This document shows, piece by piece, positions 46,702 through 56,618 of a stretch of 64,000 nucleotides of DNA. Under the pieces are notes generated by a model. That model did not search any database, was not told the DNA's origin, and was given only the letters and a program-made list of their open reading frames with translations. The translations under genes and the position numbers were made by a program. Source of the stretch: Chrysophaeum taylorii (taxonomy: Eukaryota > Sar > Pelagophyceae > Pelagomonadales > Pelagomonadaceae); the NCBI GenBank assembly GCA_029834535.1, contig JAQMWT010000331.1, forward strand, positions 62,001 to 126,000, written 5' to 3'. Within the stretch, counting starts at the first letter, position 1, and every line of letters begins with the position of its first letter.

Positions 46702-46849
46702 CTTTGAAGAGATAGCCAAAGAGCAGATCACTGATGCTACTTGCGAGGACATTTCGTTATCGCATGGCACAGGGCCATTCTCTTCGTCGGTACGGAGCCA
46801 ATTATCGCTATCGAGTGGTGAAAGGAGTTCTCTACCGTGCCGCACCGAC

Positions 46850-47400
46850 TTGCACGATGATAGTCGCACCCCGAACTTTACGGACGCGTATCATCCGATT
46901 GTACATGACACACCTCTCAATGGTGGTCATATGGGTCGTCAAAGTACAGTGCAGTCGATACTTGAACGTTTTTGGTGGCCTCATATGTCTAATGAGGTGG
47001 GTGCTTACATTGCTAGTTGCATAGTGTGCAAGAAAGCTGGTACGCCTGAACCAAAGAGAGCAGGTCTGCTTCAGCAACCGGTGTATGATGGTGATTGTGT
47101 CGTCCTTTGTATGGATTGTTTGGACCTTTTGCCAGCTGTTTTCCTAGATTGCTGTGTCCCGAGACTATCTCATCGTATTTCTTTTTTGACCCATTTTCCC
47201 ATTTCTCGATTCTTGACGTACTACACCATAAGACTGCTGAGTCAATCCTCGAGTCTTTTGTCGCGTCAATCCTCGAGTCTTTTGTCGCGAATATATTACT
47301 CAAAGGTTATCTACCTCAGAGGATTCGTACCGACAATGGGAAAGAGTTCGTCAACAAGTTGATGGGAGAGTTTTGTCATCTTTTCGATGTTCGGTATAGT
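46850..47400 (+). pseudogene. G1 integrase, cut by element A
   Basis: The zinc-binding domain shows H...GGHMGRQST...FWWPHM...CIVCKKAG (the H2C2 type), then the core with RIRTDNGKEFVNKLM (the second catalytic Asp region). At 47,401 the sequence passes straight into the LTR of element A. Confidence 0.75.
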
Positions 47401-47715
47401 TGCAGAGCATTTAGCAAGCAGTGGTAAGTCACCTGGGAAACCATCCCGTCTCATCGTGAACGTCTGGAAGGTTAATTCGGGGAATGGAAGGTTATGTTCC
47501 CTATATCCTCAGAACCACGACAGGCGGCATCTAGAACTACACGAGAAAGGTTAAGTGTGTAGTGCTACATACCTCGGGACGCGCTAGACCATGATGATGA
47601 GCGTCGGCACAAATCAGAGGACTATTAGATTGTGTAGAAAGGGAGAAGAAAGGGCAAGGAAGAGATCACGTTCTCAACGGACGGATAAGGGTAAGAGGCA
47701 GCAGACTTCTCTGCA
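47401..47715 (-). repeat. 3' LTR of element A
   Basis: 315 bp starting TGCAGAG and ending CTCTGCA, a perfect 7-bp inverted terminal pair. The left edge interrupts the G1 integrase. Homologous to 2511-2824 and 59,907-60,186. Confidence 0.85.
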
Positions 47716-47725
47716 CCCCCTCGAG
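47716..47725 (-). other. Polypurine tract of element A
   Basis: Read on the minus strand, CTCGAGGGGG directly precedes the 3' LTR (TGCAGAG), the expected place for plus-strand priming. Confidence 0.65.
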
Positions 47726-47845
47726 ATGTCTTAAGCGCAAGGTGCGACTGTAGAGCATCTCTTGAGAAAGATGATGATGAAGAAGAAAACAAAGGAAAGG
47801 AAGGAGAATACAGTCTTGATGGTCGCAGAGGTCACATAAGAGGCA

Positions 47846-49393
47846 TCAAGAGTATAACAGGGTGTCTTCGGGCTTGGACTTGGTGGAGCTGAGAGTCGAC
47901 TTGGCGCTTTTGAACAGAGCATTACGAAACACAGGTACGACAGACGGTGTGTTAAAGCTATCTGAGGTGGTGGACGTTACTGGTTCGAGAGTATCGGTAT
48001 CGTCTTCGTCAGCTTCTGCTGTCAGGCGGTGAACGCCAATAGTAGACTGGTGTGGTACCATACGAAACGTGAGTGCAAGTAAAGCATTCAGTAGGGATGG
48101 CACTAGTGAGTCAAGTTGTAGGGTGTCCAGTTGGTTTTCCAAAAAGTTGGACTCAGCGAACGGATCCGAGAGGATAGAAGGGTCTTCCGATTCACATGCG
48201 AAGGGTGTGCTTTGAATACACGAGAGCAAATTATCACGCAGACGATGGAGGTGATCGTCCGGGGAGGAATGGTTGGCGGCATTACCCCTTACCCTGATCG
48301 CCGACCGCATGGTTGCGATGGAGGACGGTGCCTCATGAATCCTGAGCCTTGCGAGGGCATCCGCCTCCCGGCGTAGGTTGGCACCTATTCGCCTCTCGGG
48401 CGGGCCGGTTGGCAGCCGGACGTTCGCAGTGGGACGGGGTATGGCCGGGGGCGCAGACGGAAGGTTATCGACGATTTGGTTGGTCAGTGCACATCGCGGT
48501 TCCCTCGTCGCATGGCGACAAGCTTGATGATCACTCTCCGCCGACCCACCTTTCGGCGCCCCTCGTCTACAGGCCCGTGATTCCGGACTGGCTTCTGTCG
48601 GTCCGGCTGGCTCCATGCTCGGGAGAGGTCTGGAAGTTAGTTAGTTAGTATATGGTCATGAGTGTTAGCGTTAAGCGAGACACGACGGCGGCTGTGATCT
48701 ACACGAACAGTGTTACAAGCAACACGTGCTGATTGGCTGTAGGAGGAAAGAGCCGGATTGTGTAGGGAGGGGTAATGAAGCAATGGCTCCTGTATATCGT
48801 AAGGCAGATAGATTCTCAGCTTGCGCAGGGCTAAGTTTACCTTGCGAAATATAGGCGAAGACAGAGTATCTAGTGTCGCCTTTTCTCAGAGCCTGACAGC
48901 ATCAGGCGAGGCAGAAGACAGCAGGTTGTTTGCGAGTAAAGACATCTTCTTCGTCAGCTTCTGTGATGAGGTGGAGAACACAAAGCAGCAGTTGTGGTAC
49001 CATACGAGTGAGGTCTTCAGTACCATGCTTTGAAGTAGGTGGTTGATTTCGGTTTAGGAGTGCAAGGATCTTGATTCGGCGAAGTAAGGTGGGACCGACC
49101 ATTACACCAAGAGTGGTGGTGAACGTCCGGGAGATGAATGAACGGGCGATCGTCCTGTTGGTTGGATGGAGAGCGCTACCGGCTTGAGGTGCGTCGGCCA
49201 GGCGTGCGCGAGGAAGAAGGTGCCCTGAGCATCACGGCTTGCAGTAGAGGGAAAGTCCGCGCTGTGAAATCGGTGACGGTTCTGAGCGGGTTGGGCAGGC
49301 GACGGACAGGCGATGTTGTGGAACTCGTTTGTTGCGACGCTTTGCAAGACTTTCCAGAAGTCGTGTGCGCAGTGGCAGTTTCAACGAGGCATG
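47846..49393 (-). other. Element A 3' internal region, partly duplicated
   Basis: A frame at 47,846-48,260 encodes FRMVPHQSTIGVHRLTAEADEDD; a related stretch at 48,902-49,060 encodes TRMVPQLLLCVLHLITEADEED. This points to an old local duplication. Between them sits a SINE-like element (48,286-48,649). No known domain. Confidence 0.4.
48286..48649 (+). repeat. SINE-like element in the 3' region of A
   Basis: About 364 bp from CCCTTACCCTGATCGCC to TTAGTTAGTTAG, same landmarks as the copies in G1. No clear target duplication was found. Confidence 0.8.
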
Positions 49394-50551
49394 TCAACAC
49401 CTTGTGCAAGTGGGTGATTTTCGTGTTGCAGGAAGTCTTGATGTTCTGCCGGAGTATGTGGGAGAGATCCAGAAGTGATGGCGTTTGTCTGAGGATGATA
49501 CGTAGTCGTCAAGGTGTTGTGCCCACGATTGGATAACAGTATGAATCACATGGTGGTATTTGGTGGGCTTGAACATAGCCTGAGTTTTACGAGCTTGTGT
49601 TCGCTCGAGCGTTACAAGAAAGTTAAGATGCTCCAGGTGCATCTGAGTAATAAGCCGAAGATCCAGTGCCAATGGCAGTTGAGTGGTGGAATCTGTGGCT
49701 GCATCGGTTACTGATAAGACTAAATGAGCAAGTGACGAATATTGCGTTAGACTGCTAGTCAAGAGAGTATGTAGCTCCTTTGGCAAATGATACGTGCGTA
49801 TGATGGTTGCGCGTATATGACCAGCTGAGCACCCATCACAGGAGGGTTGGAAGGAAGTAGCATTACGTGCACATACGTTAGGTTGTATGGGCGCCTGATC
49901 GGTGTTGTGACAAGCACAACAAATGTTAGTGGTGATAGTTGAGATGGGGATGTGACCATTCTTCTTGTGGTCATCTGTGTTGAGGTGACTCAGCACTTCA
50001 GTGGGGAGTAAGAAATGTAGGCTGCCCCAAATCGTTGAGGCATTGCGTACAGTAGGATGACAGGATGAAACGTTCACGTTTGGGGCCTCTGTAGCAGCCA
50101 ATAGAAGTAATAGCAGGAGCAGCTTCCCAAAATGTAGTAATGGGTAGGCGCATGGATATGAATGTCGTTAGTTCCACAAACAGTAAAGAGTCAGCAGATT
50201 CATATATCGAGTTGAGTGCCGTAGAGATTTCCGCTCGCATAACAGAAGAGAGAAAGGGCGTAGCAGGAGTACGGAAGCTCTCAGAAGAGAGAATCCTCGT
50301 TCAATCAGGGCAAAATCCATGTTGAGGCCATCCTGGAGTGTTAGGGATTGTAGTAAAACAGGTTCAGCTGGTGTCGGTGAGACAGTAGCAGCCTGGGAGG
50401 TAGTAGGAGTGACAGTGGTTATGGGTTGTCGCTTTTGAACAACATGGGAGAAGGCTCGGCCGTGGAGAGCGAGCGTGGAATTGTCCTTCGAACGACTGGA
50501 GATGCCACGGCCACGGCCACGGGAGTGCCAAGAAAAAGACATGAGCGACAC
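49394..50551 (-). pseudogene. Unassigned coding region downstream of RNase H in element A
   Basis: Minus-strand frames 49,394-50,101 (235 residues) and 50,168-50,551. The first contains a cysteine cluster, CCACHNTDQ...CARNATSFQPSCDGC, that could bind zinc, followed by a helical stretch. No signal peptide or membrane segment is visible, so an envelope gene is not supported despite the position. Function unknown. Confidence 0.4.
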
Positions 50552-50646
50552 TCACACGACACTTACAAAAAAATGTGGCAAAAGAAGGAAAGGCCAGGGC
50601 TAGTTTGCTAGTTTAACGACGTTGCGGTCACTAGGGTTAGGCATCT

Positions 50647-52425
50647 TCAATCCTGTAAAGGATTGTCGTCAGAGGCATGATGCATACCGAGTAGAGAACG
50701 AAAAGTGGAGAACTCAGCAGCAAGTGGCTTTGTAAAACCATCCGCCACGTTCAGCTTGCCGGGAACATGATGGACTCGTATTTTCTGTAGCGAGATGTAC
50801 TCACGGATTTTAAACCATCTGGTCGACAGTGCCTTGGATCGAGAGGACCCATCTGGGTTATTAGAGGTGTGAACAGCGGCAGCATTGTCAGACAAGAGAG
50901 GTAGGCTTCTGATGAAGCGCATATCTTCAGCAATTGGGTTGTCATTGTCATCGAAGTCAACAGGGTCAGCGGTGTTCTCACCATTAGCATTGTTGACGTA
51001 GAAGGTGGGGTTGACGACAAAGGAGAGTTCCAACAGCAGCTTGCGTAGCCAAACAGCTTCATCAGCACAAATACTGAGGGCAATCAACTCAGCTTCGTGA
51101 GTTGAGCAGGAGACAATCGGTTGAAGTTTGCTTTTCCAACCAATAAGGCAGTTGAAAAGATAGAAGACAAACCCGGTGGTAGATTTCCTATCTTCCTGTG
51201 CTAAGGAAGGGGCATTGTCAGCGTCAACCATGGCAACTAAGGGGTCAAACTGTCCAGTAGATACATCCTGCGGTTGGTAGTCGACCACAGTGGATAGATC
51301 AATTCGATTAGCGGAGACAGTGCGAAGGTGAGCTTCAATGGCATTACCTTTAGGATGGAACCAGAGGCGAAGTGAGCGGTTTTCCGGCTTCTTGAGGTAG
51401 CGAAGCAAATGCTCTAGCATTTGGACGTGAACATACGTGGGTGCATGCATACCACGCGAACATCTGCCCAAGGCTTGCGAGAAGTCAGGTCTGCAGGCAA
51501 CTTGCATGAACACCAGCTTGCCAAGGAGGGTGGCAAAGTGCGAATTGATGTACAACTCTGTTTCAGAGCTGGGAGTGCCATCTTTATACTTGAAGGACGA
51601 TGACATAGGATATTTAAGCGGGGTCAGTTGCTGCAAGACTGGGTGATCAGCGAAGAGTTCATCCAGCTTGGCTTGCACATCCAGAGAAATGGAGCCGTCA
51701 GATGTGCGACACACACGCATGCCTAGGAGGGTATGGACAGGTTCAAACTGCTCTACAGCATACCGTTTGTGGAGGGCATCCTGTAATTCAGTACGAAGAG
51801 GGTCGTCATTGGACACAATAACAATGTCGTCTACAGACAGACTGCATACGACGAACTTAGCATGTGCGGATACTCGAGCATATAGGCAAGAGTCCGAATG
51901 CAGGCGTTTGTAGCCAAGGCTACGGAAGAAGCCGTCTATCTCTTTGTTCCAAAGGGATGGTGATTGCCGAAGTCCATAAAGTGACTTCAGCAGTTTCGGT
52001 AGACGTCGGCCCTTGTACTTAGCGTCATCGGGGTCGATAAGCTTGATGCCGTCTGGTAACTGAACATAGACATTGGCATCGATGTCAGACTGAACGAAGG
52101 CGTTCGGGACGTCTGCATGGTAGACAGGCAATTGCTTGTATGCTGCAATAGCTAGTAGTACCCGGATTGCGGTCATGGTGGCCATGGGGCTGAAGGTACC
52201 AAAGAAATCGGCGCCAAGAGATGCTAGGAAGCCACGTAGTACGAGGCGAGCCTTGTGCTTAACGTATTTGCCTGCAGAGTCTGTTTTAATCTTCAGCACC
52301 ATCTTGCTGTCAATAGGACGAGAGACACCGTCGGGTAAGGAAAGTTTGAAGCAGCCAAAGCGGATAATGTCGTGGAGTTCCTTGGCGATGGCCTTGAGGT
52401 AGGCGTGCCTGTTTTCAGGCGACAA
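50647..52425 (-). CDS. Element A reverse transcriptase and RNase H
   Basis: A 592-residue frame of copia type (RVT_2 family). Seen in order: KARLVLRGF, HADVPNAFVQSDI (first catalytic Asp region), KSLYGLRQSPSLWNKEI, CSLSVDDIVIVSND (the x-V-D-D box), then RNase H with DADNAPSLAQEDRKSTTGF, STHEAELIALS, LSDNAAAVH and IRVHHVPGKLNVADGFTKPL, the usual end of copia RNase H. Copies RNA of the element into DNA when active. The longest continuous frame of the element. Confidence 0.85.
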   Translation of the reverse strand: MSPENRHAYLKAIAKELHDIIRFGCFKLSLPDGVSRPIDSKMVLKIKTDSAGKYVKHKARLVLRGFLASLGADFFGTFSPMATMTAIRVLLAIAAYKQLPVYHADVPNAFVQSDIDANVYVQLPDGIKLIDPDDAKYKGRRLPKLLKSLYGLRQSPSLWNKEIDGFFRSLGYKRLHSDSCLYARVSAHAKFVVCSLSVDDIVIVSNDDPLRTELQDALHKRYAVEQFEPVHTLLGMRVCRTSDGSISLDVQAKLDELFADHPVLQQLTPLKYPMSSSFKYKDGTPSSETELYINSHFATLLGKLVFMQVACRPDFSQALGRCSRGMHAPTYVHVQMLEHLLRYLKKPENRSLRLWFHPKGNAIEAHLRTVSANRIDLSTVVDYQPQDVSTGQFDPLVAMVDADNAPSLAQEDRKSTTGFVFYLFNCLIGWKSKLQPIVSCSTHEAELIALSICADEAVWLRKLLLELSFVVNPTFYVNNANGENTADPVDFDDNDNPIAEDMRFIRSLPLLSDNAAAVHTSNNPDGSSRSKALSTRWFKIREYISLQKIRVHHVPGKLNVADGFTKPLAAEFSTFRSLLGMHHASDDNPLQD

Positions 52426-52489
52426 ACCGTGGAGGCACTTAAGTTTATATTCGTCAATGGAAACGTCCGCTTCTTGGACCTTATATTCG

Positions 52490-53269
52490 TCAGGACCAAC
52501 AGTGGCTGGTGAAATTATAGTTTAGCGACGTTGCGGTCGAGGCAGTGTGCGCAACTTCGGGATAAGCGGAAACAGCGTCAGTAGGAGTAGTAGGGGCAGA
52601 TTCCAGTTGGATATGGATAGTAGGGTCGGTACGTAAGACCTGGGTGATAAACTCTGTAGAGACCAGAAGGTATTCCTCCAAGTCAGCCAGAGATGCAGAA
52701 GTAGCGCCAAACTCGGATGAGTTGTGATCAATAAAGCTGGTCGGCGCCAGGTACGTAAGTGCATATTGTAAGGAAGAAGTGCCGAAGGCAGCAGCGTGTT
52801 CAGTGAACGCAGATAAAAGGGGCTGAGGAATAGGGCACGCAGGTGAACCATCAGCAGTTAAAAAGGTTGCAGCTGGGATGCTGGATGCGCACTTGGCGTG
52901 GGCGAAGTAACCATCGACGTGCGGGTAGCGGGCAAGTAAGTCAGTGCGCAACGGGAGAAGAAGACGAGCTAACAACGCATGTTCCCCCTCTGAGCAGATA
53001 GCAGACCAGAGGATACCACCACGGAGATGAAGGGCGGAGAGGGCGGGAGACTTGAACGTAAGAAAGTGGTGGCGAAGATCCCAGCGGAAATCGGCGAGCT
53101 TGCCACCAGCGGCTTTGTAAGCACCAATAGTAGACGCTTGTAACCGGGCTCGGATAGTTTTCATAGAAGTGGCCTTGCGAGTGTTAGGCTGTTTGGAACC
53201 TGGGACAAGAATGAGGTCATCTTGTGCAAAAAGGTCTTTGTAAGAAGGAAGCAAGGGCGGCGGTGACAT
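52490..53269 (-). CDS. Element A unassigned module between integrase and reverse transcriptase
   Basis: A 259-residue frame with Pro-rich start (MSPPPLLPSYKDLF) and no motif I recognise. In copia elements this stretch is the variable integrase C-terminal extension. It ends with TATSLNY, one of the repeated junction peptides. Confidence 0.5.
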   Translation of the reverse strand: MSPPPLLPSYKDLFAQDDLILVPGSKQPNTRKATSMKTIRARLQASTIGAYKAAGGKLADFRWDLRHHFLTFKSPALSALHLRGGILWSAICSEGEHALLARLLLPLRTDLLARYPHVDGYFAHAKCASSIPAATFLTADGSPACPIPQPLLSAFTEHAAAFGTSSLQYALTYLAPTSFIDHNSSEFGATSASLADLEEYLLVSTEFITQVLRTDPTIHIQLESAPTTPTDAVSAYPEVAHTASTATSLNYNFTSHCWS

Positions 53270-53341
53270 AGAGCCAGATTCGTCGGCGAGAGCGTCAGAA
53301 GAGGGAGAAGAGGCCGGAGTAGGGGACGAAGAAGGAGGAGC

Positions 53342-54579
53342 TCAAGGAGGTGGGGAGTGCCCCCTCTGAGGATGAGGAGTCCTTGTCCCCCTCTGAATGA
53401 CATGGTCTTGGATAGTGGTGTGGGGTGTGAGCGAGAAAGGCGCGGAAGGAGCGTGTGGCGGAGGAGCTAGTTCAGGATCAGGAGTAGGATGCTGCAACAT
53501 GTAGAGGAATTGCAGCTTGGACGAAACACGAATTTGTCCGTTTTCAGGGTTGAGGACGACGTCAGCGAGATGGTCGACGCGTGGGGAGACGAGCGGGTTT
53601 TGCGCGTTGGCGCAACAGAGATACAGATATTTGCGGCGGCACGGTTCCCACTTGTGGTGTTCATGGGGCTCCAATAGGAGGTAACATTCAGCGCCAAAAA
53701 TCTTGAGCATATCGTGTTGGGGAGTGCTGAGTTGGTTGTAGAGTAGCTGTTGCGGACTCAGAATAGCATGATGAATGCGCTCGAGCGTGGCGTTCGGGAG
53801 AAGGTTGTAGCTTTGAACGGTGTGTATCACCGCCCATGGGAACATGATAGCGGGTTCCACGATCTTGGCGCCACGATAGTGAGCATTAAGGAGAGAACGA
53901 AGGCGAGTTGAGGAGGCGGAGGCGATGAAACCGATGGCAGACTCAACTTCAAAGTTAAAGTGGTGCATGTACGGCGGGAAGGCAATGAGTTGAATGCCCT
54001 TATCGACGCGGTACGGGGAGGTAATGTGCTGGCTAAAGTAGGGCTTGAATGCATCGGAGTAGAGGGTGCGCATGTGCACGTTGAGTTGTGTACGACAGAA
54101 GTCATACACAAAATCCAGAGCTTGAGTGAACTCCGTGGCGTTGGTGGTGCGTGTAAAGTACACCAAGAGAAATTTCGAAATGAGTTCCTTGAAGACGATG
54201 ATATGTGTGAAGCCTCCCCATTCGGATGGGATGGTCACATAGCCGCCGTCGCACGCCCAGACTTCGCCGGCTTTGTGAGTTTGCTCAAAAGAAGGCTTGG
54301 TCGCATTGAAATGCTTGTGCGGGTGGCGCTTGTTGTGTGCGATGCAGTCGGTGCATAAGTCGCGATATGGTATGTCAGAAGCAGAGAATCCAGGGCGAGC
54401 AAGTACGTTGGGGGCCTTGGCAGCGACGTTGTCGGGGCAGTGATGCACCCGGTGAAAGCGATTGGCACGTTCTTTGGCATTGAGATATTCGGTGGATCCG
54501 TGTGCGAGGACTTACGAGGAATTGGATGAGCGGGAATGTGCCGTTTGCGCCGAACATCGAACTTGAGTTCGGTGTCCAA
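53342..54579 (-). CDS. Element A integrase
   Basis: Zinc-binding region with H...CTDCIAHNKRHPHKH, then the DDE core: GEVWACDGGY (first Asp), TLYSDAFKPYF (second Asp) and MHHFNFEVESAIGFI (Glu), followed by ECYLLLEPHEHHKWEP and the copia-type C-terminal domain. Inserts the cDNA into the genome when active. Confidence 0.7.
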
Positions 54580-54645
54580 GGCAGGGAAGGCGGTGCGTCG
54601 TCATCCTGGTGCGCAGCAGGGTCACTTGGAGGTGCATCCTCATCA

Positions 54646-56603
54646 TCACGAGTAGCGAGAGTATCTTCGTAGGACGAAGATATATAGTTTAACGACATTT
54701 CGGTCAAGCAGTTGCTGGAAATAGACATCATAAAAGATTGTGCCAAAGACAAGGTATCTGTGCTGCACGTGGTGGAGGTCAACGGTCATGAAATTGGATA
54801 CATAGGATTTCTTCGTCACGGCAGCAGTATGTTGGAAGGTAGGGTCCAACATAAGGGATTTAATATCGGCGACGATGAGCGAAAGGTGCTTGTACAGAGT
54901 GCTGTACGTACCGGCAGGCAGAGCATTGCTGAGCATGTCACAGCAAAGGTCATGGCGTAGAGACAATAGGCAAGATTCCTGTTGTTTGGTGTGGTTGTTA
55001 GCACGAATCAACTCCGGTCGAGTGGGGTAACGTAATTTCCCGTTGCGAGGGTCGAGTAAAATCATATTGGCATACCCTCGGACGGTTGGCAATGGAGCAA
55101 GCACTGAGTGGATTTTAGAGCCGAGCTTGCGGTCACTTCCACGAAGGTACACTATATAGCGACTATGAGATAGGTGATGATCTTCCAGGGCAAAAAGAGA
55201 ATCCTTGTAATCGAAAGAGTTGTCGGTGGCCTTGTAGGTAAGGCAGCCAGGCATCACGAGAGAGCATCTGGACAAGAGTTTTAGTATGGCGGTGCCATAG
55301 GTGGTAGCGGAGCCAACTTGGGGAAGGGCTTGGACTATCCACACGTAACCTATAAACGGCTCCAGATATATGGACCTGTCCCGGTCGCGGGGGATGTCGG
55401 AAGCAGTGAACGTATGCGTGCTTCCAAAGGCGTTGATGGGGGTCTTTTGGTTGGTGGTGGCGTTCTCTATGGTGAGGTTGCCGTCGGAATGGTGGCCACC
55501 AGTTAAGAAGTAGGAGTTGTGTGATGTTGATGAGGTTGTAAATAATAACCTGTGTGACGGTTGGTTAGTTTCCAAAACGGTTATGTAATAGGACACAGGA
55601 GTGGGTGAGTTAGCAAGTAAGCTTGCGAACACGTTATAGAGGATTGTAAAAACCTTGACGTGTATAGGATGTGTTGCATTGGGTAATGGCTCCATAGAGG
55701 AGCGTTTAAAGCACAACTGATGATAAGTACACTCGGATTGAACAGAGTGAGTACGTTGCTCGTGAGCCTGTTGTGAGTGAAGGCGAAGCAGTAACATATT
55801 GAGGGATTCGAGGTCTGCCATAGTAAGCTGAGCAGAACCTGTGCGAGAGTAAGGTGCAAACGTTTTAGGAACAGGGATATATGCAGGATCGGGGAACACC
55901 CGGATCCAGTCTTTGGATACGTGGTTAGGTAGCCAAAGGCGCTCGGGGATAGCGTGTAGATCATCCACGATCTTTAGGAGGGGGCATGGATGGAGGATGG
56001 GCCACGATGATAGTTTAATTGGCCCAGTAGAATACCTGCGTGCAATGCATACCCATCTTTCTCTAGATTGGTAGTCGCCACCGAGGTAGGTCGGGAACCT
56101 ATCAACAACATCGACACAGTAATCAAGTGTAGTATGGATAAGGTTGGCCACTGTGATGTGGTCTTGATGACAGTACTTATGCGGAGGCGTCATCTCAGCC
56201 AGTAGTACCAAGGGCTGGAGTAGCTTGATGACAGACAGCATGCTGTCGAAAAGAGAATCGTCCAGCAGGCTGTGTAAGTCTTCCGTCTTTGCTGTTCTAG
56301 TAAACTCCTGTTTGTGCAGGGAGGAGTGATCTCAATTATATCACAATAGAATGTGCGCCTTTCCTCTGGTGAGATTAGGTGAAGATGGTTAATAAAGGCG
56401 GGGAGAGATTCAAATAATAGTACAGTAGGAAAACGGTGGCGTAACATACGAACAAGCGTATCATCAGACTCAACAACAACTTTTACATTGATATTTAAGC
56501 CTAAGTCATTAGTGGCTTGAGACAGGAACGCCGGAGTTGACAAACCAGAACAAAGTAACATGACAGAGGGTTTGCGGAGATTGGACTCTTGTGAGAGAAA
56601 CAC
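54646..56603 (-). pseudogene. C5-cytosine DNA methyltransferase-like region of element A
   Basis: Frames 56,190-56,603 and 54,646-56,241. In order: VMLLCSGLSTPAFLSQ (motif I), VKVVVESDD (motif II), CDIIEITPPCTNRS (motif IV with the catalytic P-P-C), LLAEMTPPHK (motif VI position), GGDYQSRERWVCIARRY (motif VIII), a recognition-domain stretch ending LAPLPTVRGYAN, LRYPTRPELIRA (motif IX) and MLSNALPAGTYSTLYKHL (motif X, G/S-N-A-V/L-P). This is the full motif order of a DNMT/Dcm-type enzyme. It may modify the element's own or host DNA; that role is inference. Regarded as a fossil. Confidence 0.75.
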
Positions 56604-56618
56604 TGGGCGTGAGAGTAG

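Larger units (their letters stand above)
40493..47400 (+). mobile_element. Ty3/gypsy-type retroelement G1, cut by copia element A
   Basis: Plus-strand element inserted in a helicase-fragment unit. It begins TGTGGCGGCAACTCC, the same start as G2 at 60,291, taken as the LTR edge. Order: leader, coiled-coil and capsid-like gag (41,401-43,398), Asp/Ser/Pro-rich region (to about 44,230), reverse transcriptase, RNase H, integrase zinc finger and integrase core, ending at 47,400 where the LTR of element A starts. Three SINE-like insertions lie inside. Broken in many places; no 3' LTR was found in the window. Confidence 0.8.

Noticed and set aside
49394-50551. Envelope gene in element A
   Set aside because: Position would fit, but there is no signal peptide, membrane segment or glycoprotein pattern.
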